Source: a virus. Taken from it: a stretch of 64,000 nucleotides of DNA. This document shows, piece by piece, positions 48,918-56,785 of this stretch. The stretch is from the IMG/VR virus record IMGVR_UViG_3300025280_000023, positions 59,550 to 123,549 of that record; one strand, given 5' to 3'. The stretch's first letter is position 1; every line of letters begins with the position of its first letter. The position numbers were made by a program, and so were the translations under genes. The notes under the pieces were generated by a model. It was not told the DNA's origin. It searched no databases and was given only the letters and a program-made list of their open reading frames with translations.

Positions 48918-49077
48918 CTGGAATTTCCGGCCACCTCCATACCATAGTTCCCGAAGGGAGTTTGTCAACCCCAAGCCACATTCGGGCCTTGCTTCGTGCG
49001 TTTTTCTCATTGTTACAGTTAGTTACGCAAAAGGCGTAGACACCATCTTCCAAACAAACATTCCAAGTGGTACTCAT
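48895..49077 (-). CDS. Small hypothetical protein, 60 aa
   Basis: MSTTWNVCLEDGVYAFCVTN, Cys and Trp scattered. Unknown. Confidence 0.58.
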   Translation of the reverse strand: MSTTWNVCLEDGVYAFCVTNCNNEKNARSKARMWLGVDKLPSGTMVWRWPEIPDGYDYEH

Positions 49078-49087
49078 TTTTTTATCC

Positions 49088-49375
49088 TTAATATTCCTCA
49101 GAGAATTCTCTGTCTAAGTAAGAATTGTTGCCATTCATATTCGGAAGCATCCGAATAAACGATTCACCATAAATAAACTTTCTGCCGACGCTGTGTTCAT
49201 ATGTCCAGTTGTCACCTGTCCATATAGGGCTTAAAACAATCACCCTGTCTTCTAAATCAGTGTCCACTAAATATGGAGTGTTTAAGGCATCAACATGTTT
49301 TCCCTCCATACGATAGCCTTTTTGCGATAACTTTTCAACAAAAATATCCAGGCTCGATGTTGCGTTATTGTTCAA
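49088..49375 (-). CDS. Hypothetical protein, 95 aa
   Basis: MNNNATSSLDIFVEKLSQKG; mixed alpha/beta. Downstream of tRNA-Ile. Unknown. Confidence 0.62.
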   Translation of the reverse strand: MNNNATSSLDIFVEKLSQKGYRMEGKHVDALNTPYLVDTDLEDRVIVLSPIWTGDNWTYEHSVGRKFIYGESFIRMLPNMNGNNSYLDREFSEEY

Positions 49376-49399
49376 AATGCTTTCCTCTTCGTATTAATG

Positions 49400-49472
49400 T
49401 CGGCCCGGTGGGAATTGAACCCACGGCTTCGACTTTATAAGAATCGCGCTCTAACCCCTGAGCTACGGGCCA
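49400..49472 (-). tRNA. tRNA-Ile (TAT)
   Basis: Minus strand: acceptor TGGCCCG/CGGGCCG, D-arm GCTC/GAGC, anticodon stem CGATT/AGTCG with loop CTTATAA (anticodon TAT), T-arm GTGGG-TTCAATT-CCCAC. Reads AUA, a codon rare in GC-rich hosts. CCA is not encoded. Confidence 0.86.
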
Positions 49473-49490
49473 TTAACAATTGTCCTTCGT

Positions 49491-49697
49491 TCAGTCTTGT
49501 GGCCTATATGCTGTGTCCACAGCGTTCACGATACGATAGGTCTTCGATGTGCGAGACATCAACGCCTTCTGTTCAATATAGGCGCCGCCTACCGCTTCCG
49601 GAAACGTCATGGCCTCCGATTTAACAACCTTTCTGTCACCGGACTCCGGCTCCCACAAGAGAAACTTAAACGTTCTAATCAAATGCGAGTTACTCAT
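49491..49697 (-). CDS. Small hypothetical protein, 68 aa
   Basis: MSNSHLIRTFKFLLWEPESG; AMTFPEAVGGAYIEQKALMS. Overlaps the upstream gene by 8 nt. Unknown. Confidence 0.6.
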   Translation of the reverse strand: MSNSHLIRTFKFLLWEPESGDRKVVKSEAMTFPEAVGGAYIEQKALMSRTSKTYRIVNAVDTAYRPQD

Positions 49698-49914
49698 TGC
49701 TCCCTCCGAGCCCTACCATCCCTGGATCCATACCTAGCCTATCATAAAAATGGGTCATGTCAAGGATGGAGACCATGTGCCACTCATCGCCAAGCGCCTC
49801 CGCGTGTCCACTGGCAATCTCGCTCACCTCATCAAGAGTGTCAGCGTGCTCCTTGAACACTCGCTTGCCTTCTCCATCCTCATTAACGAATTGAAAACTG
49901 TATACGTTACTCAT
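49690..49914 (-). CDS. Small hypothetical protein, 74 aa
   Basis: MSNVYSFQFVNEDGEGKRVF; shares its MSN start and size class with the neighbour. Contains a possible internal promoter at 49736. Confidence 0.6.
   Translation of the reverse strand: MSNVYSFQFVNEDGEGKRVFKEHADTLDEVSEIASGHAEALGDEWHMVSILDMTHFYDRLGMDPGMVGLGGSNE
49736..49763 (-). promoter_or_regulatory. Possible early promoter (TTGACA-16-TAGGCT), inside a gene
   Basis: Would drive 49491-49697; consensus -35 but weak -10. Confidence 0.4.
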
Positions 49915-50017
49915 TGTTATTCTCCTTGTTTTTATTGGCTTCTTTTAAGTTGTTAAATGTTAGTCTATAGCCAACCCAAATACAGACTAATCCTACTATT
50001 GCTGCTGCCCAAGGCAT
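49907..50017 (-). CDS. Tiny membrane peptide, 36 aa, paralogue A
   Basis: MPWAAAIVGLVCIWVGYRLT: one helix, similar in pattern to the peptide at 50019 (VVGISCIWLGYKI). Confidence 0.55.
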   Translation of the reverse strand: MPWAAAIVGLVCIWVGYRLTFNNLKEANKNKENNNE

Positions 50018-50018
50018 T

Positions 50019-50141
50019 TTAATCCTTCTTATCCTGCTTAGTTCCACAGATACGCTCTATATGCCAATCAAATCGATCGGCCAAGATTTTGTATCCAAGC
50101 CAGATACAAGATATTCCTACTACTGTCGTAATCCAAGACAT
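50019..50141 (-). CDS. Tiny membrane peptide, 40 aa, paralogue B
   Basis: MSWITTVVGISCIWLGYKIL, then a charged tail. Start ATG 50141 follows AAAGGAGG. Tandem copy of the 36-aa peptide. Confidence 0.56.
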   Translation of the reverse strand: MSWITTVVGISCIWLGYKILADRFDWHIERICGTKQDKKD

Positions 50142-50164
50142 TCTAATCCTCCTTTGATATTTGG

Positions 50165-50251
50165 TAGGGATGGCCGGGATCGAACCGGCACGAGAACAAA
50201 GTCTCAGAGGCTTTTGAGGCCACCGCGTATACCAAATTCCGCCACATCCCC
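50165..50251 (-). tRNA. tRNA-Leu (CAA)
   Basis: Type-II tRNA on the minus strand: acceptor GGGGATG/CATCCCT, D-arm with TTTGGTA, anticodon loop CTCAAAA (CAA), long variable arm, T-arm GCCGG-TTCGATC-CCGGC, encoded CCA (50162-50164). One mismatch in the anticodon stem. Confidence 0.86.
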
Positions 50252-50254
50252 ACA

Positions 50255-50422
50255 TTATTCACCCACACAAAACACTCGCTCACAATAAAGATTCACAGTG
50301 TCGTCTTCAACAGAAACATCCGCCGTGTCATTATGCACCACATCGGCTTGATGAACCGTGTTGTGGTGGTACACCGTTTCACACCCCGCCATCAGCAGGG
50401 CCGCTAGTACTAAAATCTTCAT
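50255..50422 (-). CDS. Small lipoprotein, 55 aa
   Basis: Start ATG 50422, which AGGAGG precedes by 8 nt. MKILVLAALLMAGC is a lipoprotein signal (Cys14). The mature part is Asp/Val/His-rich with two late Cys. Confidence 0.65.
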   Translation of the reverse strand: MKILVLAALLMAGCETVYHHNTVHQADVVHNDTADVSVEDDTVNLYCERVFCVGE

Positions 50423-50442
50423 GCCTAGCCATCCTCCTTTGT

Positions 50443-50679
50443 TCATCTGTTCAATTCATCCTTCGACCAGCCTCGTGGCTTATAAATGTGCTCCTCCAGA
50501 GTATAGCTGCTGCTATCTCCAAAGATCGCCGGGGCATAGTCACGGACTTCCGACTTATAGGAATTCTTATTCATTGGCCCAAATCCAGCATGTGCCAGTA
50601 ATTCATTAATCTTCTTAAGTGATAACCCCAGGTGTGCACCCACCATAGTTATCGCTCGTTCCTCAGGAACTTTCTTCAT
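50443..50679 (-). CDS. Hypothetical protein, 78 aa
   Basis: MKKVPEERAITMVGAHLGLS; LKKINELLAHAGF resembles a helix-turn-helix pattern but is not certain. Good ribosome-binding site (AAAGGAGGG). Confidence 0.6.
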   Translation of the reverse strand: MKKVPEERAITMVGAHLGLSLKKINELLAHAGFGPMNKNSYKSEVRDYAPAIFGDSSSYTLEEHIYKPRGWSKDELNR

Positions 50680-50706
50680 AGCACCCCCTCCTTTTATTGG
50701 TTTCTT

Positions 50707-51078
50707 TCATCTTACCTTAAACTCTTCCCAATCGCCATTTCGATTGGTGTAACGAATCTTTTTAATCCCAGCTTCCTTAATATACCTCATACAATGCTCA
50801 CAGGGCCTCGCCATTGCGCGTCCACCGCCCTTTAGGAACCTAAGCACTTCCAGGGTATCGCCAGGCTTCGCAAAGCGTATAACGTTCATTTCTGCGTGCA
50901 TGTGGCTCCCGCTGGTTCCGTCGGGGTATACCCTCTCAAACCTGGGGTGTGTCTTGAAGGTGTTTTCACCTATTTTGACTACACTCTTTCCGCGTCTGAG
51001 GATGGCTGCCAAGTGATATACTCGACCATTCCCCATCGCTTTCTCTCTAGCTGTATAATACACCGGACATAAGTCCAC
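50707..51078 (-). CDS. Cytidine/deoxycytidylate deaminase-like protein
   Basis: 123 aa. HAEMNV and PCEHCMRYIKEAGIKKIRY give the zinc-binding HAE/PCxxC signature of the cytidine deaminase superfamily. The short length and sequence suggest a dCMP-like or nucleic-acid-type deaminase; substrate not resolved. Confidence 0.8.
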   Translation of the reverse strand: MDLCPVYYTAREKAMGNGRVYHLAAILRRGKSVVKIGENTFKTHPRFERVYPDGTSGSHMHAEMNVIRFAKPGDTLEVLRFLKGGGRAMARPCEHCMRYIKEAGIKKIRYTNRNGDWEEFKVR

Positions 51079-51090
51079 TCCTTTGCTTGC

Positions 51091-51327
51091 CTATATCTTT
51101 TTCGGCCTTCCAAACATATCGTAGATCATAAACCCCTCATTGTCAACAGGTGTTTTCGTAAAAATTGCCGGGGGGCCAATGGGCATCCTTGGAAGTAATC
51201 TTTTGCGTTTACCCCCTCGTGTGTGGTATGTTTGCGAACTTTCACTTTCAACCCTATACGCAGGATGGATATACTTCCCATCCGGGCTCTTCGCATTAAC
51301 CATCTCATGATAATGTTTGATGTCCAT
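51091..51327 (-). CDS. Small hypothetical protein, 78 aa
   Basis: MDIKHYHEMVNAKSPDGKYI; basic centre GGKRKRLLPRMPIGPP. One-base overlap with the upstream gene. Unknown. Confidence 0.58.
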   Translation of the reverse strand: MDIKHYHEMVNAKSPDGKYIHPAYRVESESSQTYHTRGGKRKRLLPRMPIGPPAIFTKTPVDNEGFMIYDMFGRPKKI

Positions 51328-51728
51328 TAGAGTTCCTCAAAGGAGTCGTCTTTAAAGGGATCGTCTTCAAAGGAATCCTCACCATCCTCGGCTGGCTTAT
51401 CGTCATCCGCTGAATTAAGCAGTTGGACTCTTTTTATACTAATGTCTTCGGCCAGTTCGGTGTATTCAAACCACCAACCAAGCAGTTCGTCATCAGCCAT
51501 CCTAGAATACTGTAAGTCGTTTTCGGTCGGTCTGTCTTCTGGATACTCATTAAACCGATGTCGGTTTTCGTTTACAAGCATCAAAACCTTCTCTCGTGCC
51601 ACCTCTCCTGTGCTACACGCGTACAGAACGTCTCCCAAAACCTGGTTGTATTTTATAACCCAGATATACTTCAAGCTATCCATTCTATTCTCCGTTGAAA
51701 GAGCTTTCTTCATACTCACTACACTCAT
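51327..51728 (-). CDS. Hypothetical protein, 133 aa
   Basis: MSVVSMKKALSTENRMDSLK start; acidic C-terminus (DSFEDDPFKDDSFEEL). Unknown. Confidence 0.62.
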   Translation of the reverse strand: MSVVSMKKALSTENRMDSLKYIWVIKYNQVLGDVLYACSTGEVAREKVLMLVNENRHRFNEYPEDRPTENDLQYSRMADDELLGWWFEYTELAEDISIKRVQLLNSADDDKPAEDGEDSFEDDPFKDDSFEEL

Positions 51729-51837
51729 CGTGCTCTAGATAATCATCATGCTCATCATTCTCACCTCTCGCTGACTCTCGGAGTCTTTCGCGCTCTTGAT
51801 ATTCGTCAAATAACTCTCTCAATGATATGTCCCCCAT
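51685..51837 (-). CDS. Small acidic protein, 50 aa
   Basis: MGDISLRELFDEYQERERLR; overlaps the next gene's start by 44 nt, so one of the two starts may be misplaced. Driven by the promoter at 51860. Confidence 0.5.
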   Translation of the reverse strand: MGDISLRELFDEYQERERLRESARGENDEHDDYLEHDECSEYEESSFNGE

Positions 51838-51859
51838 ACAATTTCTCCTTGTCCTCGTA

Positions 51860-51888
51860 TGAATAACAGGCTAATCCCGCACTGTCAA
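51860..51888 (-). promoter_or_regulatory. Early promoter (TTGACA-17-TATTCA)
   Basis: Upstream of 51685-51837; divergent from the late-type box of the plus-strand protease gene. Confidence 0.55.
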
Positions 51889-51910
51889 CGAAAAATTTCA
51901 CAAAGCCTCC

Positions 51911-51918
51911 CTAATTAC
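51911..51918 (+). promoter_or_regulatory. Late-type box CTAATTAC
   Basis: Seven nt before the protease ATG at 51926. Confidence 0.4.
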
Positions 51919-51925
51919 TTATAGG

Positions 51926-52759
51926 ATGCTAGCATACGCAAAAAATCTCTTGTTTTCCGCTGTTTTCTTTCTAGTGTGTATTCTTTTAATGGTGTCTTGT
52001 TCCACACCAATCAAGCACAAAGGGGCGGCGTTTGAGTGGCCTAGACAATCTTTTGTCAAAGTGCAGCATGAAGTCTTCTCTATGACATGCTCGCCAGCAG
52101 ACCCAAATGATATTTATTCTAAGTGCTACGAATCGCAAATTACTGGCGAGGGCTCCGGGGCTATAGTCGGAAGATCCAAGTCCGGTTCTTATATCATTAC
52201 TGCTGGTCATGTGTGTAGCAAGGAGGGCGTTGAGCCAAGGATGAACGTCCCCGTTTATCCAATTGATGAAACGTCGAAGCGCGCTTTCTTTGTCTATGAT
52301 CTCGACTATAATAAACATCACGCAGAGGTTCTAGCCTATGAAGATCATGAAGACCTATGTGTACTTCATGTATGGGGTTATATTGGCGAACCTCTCAAAC
52401 TAAGTAGAAAGTCTCCTGCGCCCGGCGATCTCGTTTATAACATTGCTGCCCCAGGCGGCCTGTTCCAAAGGGAAATGGTCCCATTGCTTGAGGGCCGCTA
52501 CTGCGGTGAGTATAATCACTACGAACATGGCACGAAATCACTTTATACTGTTCCAGTTATGGCAGGCTCTTCAGGCTCGCCCATTCTAAACGAAAGAGGG
52601 GCACTTATCGGCATCGTCTCCGCTGGCAACTTGAGGTTTCACCACATTATGCTGGGCACCCGGCACTCCGAAACAATTGATTTTATTCAACACCAAATTA
52701 AAATCGATATCAAGATGCGCTCGGGCAAGCTCATGAGAAACCATATCGAGCTTGATTAA
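51926..52759 (+). CDS. Trypsin-like serine protease lipoprotein
   Basis: 277 aa. Lipobox LMVSC (Cys25). Catalytic triad in an S1-type fold: His95 in ITAGHVC, Asp143 in HEDLCVL, Ser216 in AGSSGSPIL. The only plus-strand gene in this half, with its own late-type box. A membrane-anchored periplasmic protease; it may process host envelope proteins late in infection. Confidence 0.82.
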   Translation: MLAYAKNLLFSAVFFLVCILLMVSCSTPIKHKGAAFEWPRQSFVKVQHEVFSMTCSPADPNDIYSKCYESQITGEGSGAIVGRSKSGSYIITAGHVCSKEGVEPRMNVPVYPIDETSKRAFFVYDLDYNKHHAEVLAYEDHEDLCVLHVWGYIGEPLKLSRKSPAPGDLVYNIAAPGGLFQREMVPLLEGRYCGEYNHYEHGTKSLYTVPVMAGSSGSPILNERGALIGIVSAGNLRFHHIMLGTRHSETIDFIQHQIKIDIKMRSGKLMRNHIELD

Positions 52760-52760
52760 T

Positions 52761-53315
52761 TTAAGCATGTTGCCCGCACCAGGAATTCATTATAATCCCG
52801 CTGGTCGTTCCTACGTTAAGGCTCCTAACTGAGCCGAACTGTTTGATTTCTACTATGTCGTCTGCCAACGCCAATAGCTGGGGCGATACTCCCTGGCCTT
52901 CTTCTCCGAAAATCATCAGGGAATTTTTTGGCCACTTGTAATCGATTAGATTATATGGCCGCTTGCTATCGACTGAGTTGTTTTCAATTGCAACAATGTG
53001 GTACTTCTCTTTTAATTTCAGGAGGTTATCAATGCCCTCTGAATCATCGCCTAGATAATTAATGTTGATGTAGTGGTGTGTCCCAACGGCTCCTCTACGA
53101 TCCCACTTCTTTCTTCCAAGATAGAATACTTCTTTAGCATTGAACGCGTTGGCATTCCTGACCAGAGTAGAGAAGTTAAAGTCGCCTTGCCACTGCTCCA
53201 TTAAAACCGCGAACGAGTGCGCCTTGGACTGTAGGATCTCTTTAATTTGTTCCGTTGGAATGTCCTTGTATTCATCAATTACATTCCTAGTCCACCCAGT
53301 CCACTGCTCACTCAT
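52761..53315 (-). CDS. SpoU-family RNA 2'-O-methyltransferase
   Basis: 184 aa from ATG 53315. SPOUT knot motifs: NFSTLVRNANAF (motif 1), LMIFGEEGQGV (motif 2), GSVRSLNVGTTSGIIM (motif 3). Likely methylates ribose in tRNA or rRNA. Rare in phages; the phage also carries tRNAs. Confidence 0.82.
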   Translation of the reverse strand: MSEQWTGWTRNVIDEYKDIPTEQIKEILQSKAHSFAVLMEQWQGDFNFSTLVRNANAFNAKEVFYLGRKKWDRRGAVGTHHYININYLGDDSEGIDNLLKLKEKYHIVAIENNSVDSKRPYNLIDYKWPKNSLMIFGEEGQGVSPQLLALADDIVEIKQFGSVRSLNVGTTSGIIMNSWCGQHA

Positions 53316-53601
53316 TTTCTGTTTGCTCCTCTTTAAACAATTCTCGGTGTCTCTCAAGGATCGCGTTCGCCGCCTCTTCCTTGTCCTCGAATCTACCAAC
53401 CATGGTGTTGCTTGTCAAGCGTGCCGTATAGGCACGACACCAACGTTCGCTATGAGGCAGGCGCAGGGTCTTGTCGGCCCGGAGTGCTTGCCAGTCGATA
53501 CCGGGCCTCTCAGTAATGCGTACTTGTATTTCTCCAATACACACGCAATTCCACCAGACCTTCTCTGCGCCTGTGTGCTTTTTCTTCGTATATTGAAACA
53601 C
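53308..53601 (-). CDS. Hypothetical protein, 97 aa
   Basis: GTG start at 53601, overlapping the neighbour by 92 nt, so the true start may be further down (MVGRFEDKEEAANAI). Charged helical C-terminus. Confidence 0.5.
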   Translation of the reverse strand: MFQYTKKKHTGAEKVWWNCVCIGEIQVRITERPGIDWQALRADKTLRLPHSERWCRAYTARLTSNTMVGRFEDKEEAANAILERHRELFKEEQTENE

Positions 53602-53779
53602 TTCCCATCTCCGGCCATTTACTATCCGGCTTCCGATCTTCCGGATCTTCCACCACCATAAGACACATCAGACAAAAAAGCAAGACAAATAGCAACATCA
53701 TCAAGAGCAAGAGGACCCGTTCTATAGGCCCGTCCATTATCGGGGTCATGCAAGCGGGTTCCCATTCTACCCATTTCAC
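53510..53779 (-). CDS. Small membrane protein, 89 aa
   Basis: GTG start overlapping the previous stop (GTGA). A long hydrophobic helix RVLLLLMMLLFVLLFCLMCL near residue 20-40, basic C-terminus. Could be a phage membrane protein such as an early lysis or exclusion factor, unproven. Confidence 0.55.
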   Translation of the reverse strand: MKWVEWEPACMTPIMDGPIERVLLLLMMLLFVLLFCLMCLMVVEDPEDRKPDSKWPEMGSVSIYEEKAHRRREGLVELRVYWRNTSTHY

Positions 53780-54261
53780 TTCGAGTACTTATTCGCCACG
53801 CTTGTTGCAGCATAGGCATCTGGCTTGATCTTGCAATCAAAGCCACTTCCCTTTGCGTATCCCATTAATGAATCAGAGAATCTACTCGTCTTTGTTCCCT
53901 TCCCGGCACCACTCACATCCAAGTGCAACTCAATCGACACCTGCGGGCAATGGCTCAAAAGAAGCAGCCCCATGTGAACAGAGCGCTCCACCTCCACAGT
54001 AATCCTTTGAATAACGTTTTTGAACCGGCTCGCCTTTATCTTGCTTTTGCTTACAAAGAAGCGCCCGCCCATCTGGTCATCAGCGAAACAAAGACAAATA
54101 GAAGTTGCAAAATAACAGATCCCTTTCCTGGTGAAGCTATCCGTCCCCACTGATATGGTGCCGTTCTTCTCACTGTGTGCCGCGACCTGCTCAACAATCT
54201 GTTCGAATGTTATCTCATCCCCGCCACCAGTAACCCAACGCCGTTCTTTGAGATGCTCCAC
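53776..54261 (-). CDS. YkuK-like (DUF458) ribonuclease H-fold protein
   Basis: 161 aa. ISVGTDSFTRKG near the N-terminus and LHLDVSGAG, SLMGYAKGSGFDCKIKPDAYAA near the C-terminus fit the DUF458/YkuK family with an RNase H-like fold (conserved Asp residues). Activity unknown. Confidence 0.72.
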   Translation of the reverse strand: MEHLKERRWVTGGGDEITFEQIVEQVAAHSEKNGTISVGTDSFTRKGICYFATSICLCFADDQMGGRFFVSKSKIKASRFKNVIQRITVEVERSVHMGLLLLSHCPQVSIELHLDVSGAGKGTKTSRFSDSLMGYAKGSGFDCKIKPDAYAATSVANKYSK

Positions 54262-54270
54262 AGATGCTCC

Positions 54271-55059
54271 TTACTCAAATGGAATAGTTGGTACATCGTT
54301 ATAAAGAACCAGCATAATCTTGTTCTCTATCAAGGCAGACCAGTAACCCTCTTGGATTAGTCTAATTCCCATATCTTTGGTCGTTACCAGCATCGACAAC
54401 GGCCACGAGTGGTTAGGGAAGTATTTAATGAATTCCCTATTGGGATCCGCATAGAGTTTATAATTCAACTTCTTGTCTGCCAAGTCAGAAGCCATCATTG
54501 CCCAAGCTTCCATGAATTCTAAATCAATATGAAATCCAGCCGAACCCGGCTCCACATTATCAAATGGTGCATCACCAATAATGTTGGTATTGCCCATTGT
54601 ATAAACAATCTCTAAGCCATCCTCATGATACTTCTCATATATCTCTATTAAAGCAGCCGTCTCCTTAAGACAAGGACCACACCAGCCCGCGCTGCTGGCT
54701 ATCAGAAGGGCTTTGTGCTCCCCGTGTGAGAAGTAGTCCGATAATTCAATCCAAGTGTCTTCCCAGGGGTCGTAGAAGCTCATATTTGGTATTACGCCGA
54801 ATAGCTCTAGTGCATACGGTCCTTCCGGGTATGTCTCTTCAGGCTCAGGCTCCACTTGCTCAGGTGCAATATCCAGCACATCAACAACGGGAACCTCAAG
54901 GACCTCAAGAGTCTCCGGCTCCGACTCCGTGGGCACATCATTTACTACATCACTTACAGCAGATACTTTAACACCAGGGGTGCCTAGATCATTCGTGGTG
55001 TCAGGGGGGTGTCCCATGCATCCAAATAGAAAAAATGGCACAATGGCGTAAGCTTTCAT
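54271..55059 (-). CDS. TlpA-like thioredoxin-fold lipoprotein
   Basis: 262 aa. MKAYAIVPFFLFGCMG: lipobox with Cys14. A long Asp/Glu/Pro/Val linker precedes a thioredoxin domain with SAGWCGPCLKE (CxxC) and ...HSWPLSM (cis-Pro region). Probably a periplasmic, membrane-anchored disulfide reductase/isomerase. Linker style is like that of Myxococcota/Bradymonadota lipoproteins. Confidence 0.78.
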   Translation of the reverse strand: MKAYAIVPFFLFGCMGHPPDTTNDLGTPGVKVSAVSDVVNDVPTESEPETLEVLEVPVVDVLDIAPEQVEPEPEETYPEGPYALELFGVIPNMSFYDPWEDTWIELSDYFSHGEHKALLIASSAGWCGPCLKETAALIEIYEKYHEDGLEIVYTMGNTNIIGDAPFDNVEPGSAGFHIDLEFMEAWAMMASDLADKKLNYKLYADPNREFIKYFPNHSWPLSMLVTTKDMGIRLIQEGYWSALIENKIMLVLYNDVPTIPFE

Positions 55060-55084
55060 AGTGATTCCCCATGTAGTTTATGCC

Positions 55085-55112
55085 ATTGTACCAAATTAGT
55101 ACGCGTTGTCAA
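55085..55112 (-). promoter_or_regulatory. Early promoter (TTGACA-16-TACAAT)
   Basis: Strong consensus; drives the TlpA-like lipoprotein gene. Confidence 0.72.
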
Positions 55113-55116
55113 ATTA

Positions 55117-55692
55117 TTAGACGTTAGAGAACGCAATCGTACCGGCTGAGGAGCCATTACCCTGATTAAGAGTAACGGCTTCTACGGCCCAGCCATTAAG
55201 GGCTCCGGTCATATTTACAAACTTTACAGTTGTACCCGCTCCGCCGTCACCATTGGTGGCTCCAGTAATCGTAAGAGTATTATCGGAGGCGGCTGCCAAG
55301 TCGCCAACAGATGCAACCACTGCGCCGACTCGAACCGCAGTGGATCCAAGCGCAAAAGCCGTGTCCGTGGTCGTCGTATACGTATGGGCAGCCGCGTTAT
55401 TAATCGCTAGGCCATAAAAAACGGTAATAAAATCACCGATATCTCCCGCAGCAGCAGATGGAATCGTCATCGCCGTCGCGGCAGCGATTGATTTATAATG
55501 GGTGTTGACTGATAGTTCCGTAGCAGAGATGTCGGTCGGATTGACACCGGCTGTGCCTGCCGCTCGGAGGGTCTTGGCGTCACGTAGTCCTGCGGTATTC
55601 GTTACCTTTAAAAGCCCGCTTACATTTGTTGCGGCTTTAAGATTAACGGTGTTTTCAAAATCAGCTATCGCTCTTTCTCTTACTGTAGGCAT
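55117..55692 (-). CDS. Virion structural protein, 191 aa
   Basis: Ala/Thr/Gly-rich beta protein (AAAHTYTTTTDTAFALGS, TLTITGATNGDGGAGTTV), typical of phage capsid/fibre components. GGGGGA precedes the ATG and a late-type box lies about 50 nt upstream. Confidence 0.7.
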   Translation of the reverse strand: MPTVRERAIADFENTVNLKAATNVSGLLKVTNTAGLRDAKTLRAAGTAGVNPTDISATELSVNTHYKSIAAATAMTIPSAAAGDIGDFITVFYGLAINNAAAHTYTTTTDTAFALGSTAVRVGAVVASVGDLAAASDNTLTITGATNGDGGAGTTVKFVNMTGALNGWAVEAVTLNQGNGSSAGTIAFSNV

Positions 55693-55740
55693 TTGAATCG
55701 TCCCCCTGTCTATAATAAACGTTCAGTCGTATGCTTCCCT

Positions 55741-55748
55741 ATAAATAG
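55741..55748 (-). promoter_or_regulatory. Late-type box CTATTTAT
   Basis: Identical to the boxes at 17637 and 27939; upstream of the structural gene. Confidence 0.52.
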
Positions 55749-55801
55749 CTACTTATAAAAGTAAAAGCACGAAAATACGAATCATTTAATTTCTATTGGG
55801 T

Positions 55802-56059
55802 TTACTCATCAACATGAATCTCCCTGGTGTTAACCCAGGCAGTGATATTACGGGTGCCAGTCCACCATACACCTACAGTGAAATCAGGTGGCCTCTTTCT
55901 ATCTCGGTTATCGTAGCTATATGTAAAGATAACTAAATTATGCTGGCCTGTCTTCCTGTCTTTGAAGTCTGTTTTAAACTCTCCGACAGCACGCAGGGCG
56001 ATTCCAGCCTCCTCGTTATCCCTGGCGTTCATGATTTTAATATTCGGTCTATCTTTCAT
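55802..56059 (-). CDS. Hypothetical protein, 85 aa
   Basis: MKDRPNIKIMNARDNEEAGI; beta-rich (HNLVIFTYSYDNRD). Just after the zinc-ribbon gene. Unknown. Confidence 0.6.
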   Translation of the reverse strand: MKDRPNIKIMNARDNEEAGIALRAVGEFKTDFKDRKTGQHNLVIFTYSYDNRDRKRPPDFTVGVWWTGTRNITAWVNTREIHVDE

Positions 56060-56062
56060 TGA

Positions 56063-56326
56063 TTATTCAGTTGTTTCCAAATTGGACATAACTGATTCAG
56101 CTATGGCATGATACCGGCTGTCCTTTGGCCATCGATGCCACGCGCCTGGGCAGTCAGGGCACTTATAATAAAGACCAACGTCATGCTCACGGGAAGATAC
56201 CAGGACCTCACGTCTAAAGTGTGTATGCCCGCCGTAGAACTCTTGGCTTTCTCTTGGGATAGGTTCCCCTTGGAGATCCGCCTTGCAGCGGGGGCATTGA
56301 CTTAGCTCTGGTTCAAGCTGACTCAT
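56063..56326 (-). CDS. Zinc-ribbon protein, 87 aa
   Basis: CPRCKADLQ and YKCPDCPGAWHRW: two CxxC pairs. Driven by the promoter at 56333. Confidence 0.68.
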   Translation of the reverse strand: MSQLEPELSQCPRCKADLQGEPIPRESQEFYGGHTHFRREVLVSSREHDVGLYYKCPDCPGAWHRWPKDSRYHAIAESVMSNLETTE

Positions 56327-56332
56327 GCCGAA

Positions 56333-56361
56333 ATCTTAACTTACCCAGGCATCGAAGTCAA
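56333..56361 (-). promoter_or_regulatory. Early promoter (TTGACT-17-TAAGAT)
   Basis: Drives 56063-56326 and probably the next gene. Confidence 0.62.
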
Positions 56362-56371
56362 GGAACTTATG

Positions 56372-56785
56372 CTATCCAACCCCTTGTGACCCAGACCAGT
56401 TAGCTTGCAAATGGCCATGGGGGATATTTGTTAATCCAGCTACTACAGAGGCAGAGCTTTCGGCTGCTGTATTACTTAAGAGGAATACTTTTACAACCCG
56501 GAACTCCCCTTCAAAGCTCTCGCCATTGTCCAAGACAGCAAAATTATTATTTATTGTTCCCTTGACTCCTGCTTCCGAAAAGCCAAATCTTAAAGGAGAA
56601 GATGGATCTGTTGTAGATAACGTATTAGTGACCACGACAAACCTTGACACCTGGTTAAATGAAACTATCAATGGCGTGGCCGAAGACACCGGAACCGTCA
56701 GTGAAGAGGTCAAAAATGGACGTGCAGACGCTTGGTATGAGGCGACTTTCCCCAGGCCTTGTCCATAATTAAAGCTCGACGGCAT
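56372..56785 (-). CDS. Virion structural protein, 137 aa
   Basis: MPSSFNYGQGLGKVASYQAS; Ser/Ala/Val-rich beta pattern (SSLTVPVSSATPLIVSFNQV). AAGGAA precedes the ATG. Similar character to the structural genes at 55117 and 57 kb. Confidence 0.65.
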   Translation of the reverse strand: MPSSFNYGQGLGKVASYQASARPFLTSSLTVPVSSATPLIVSFNQVSRFVVVTNTLSTTDPSSPLRFGFSEAGVKGTINNNFAVLDNGESFEGEFRVVKVFLLSNTAAESSASVVAGLTNIPHGHLQANWSGSQGVG

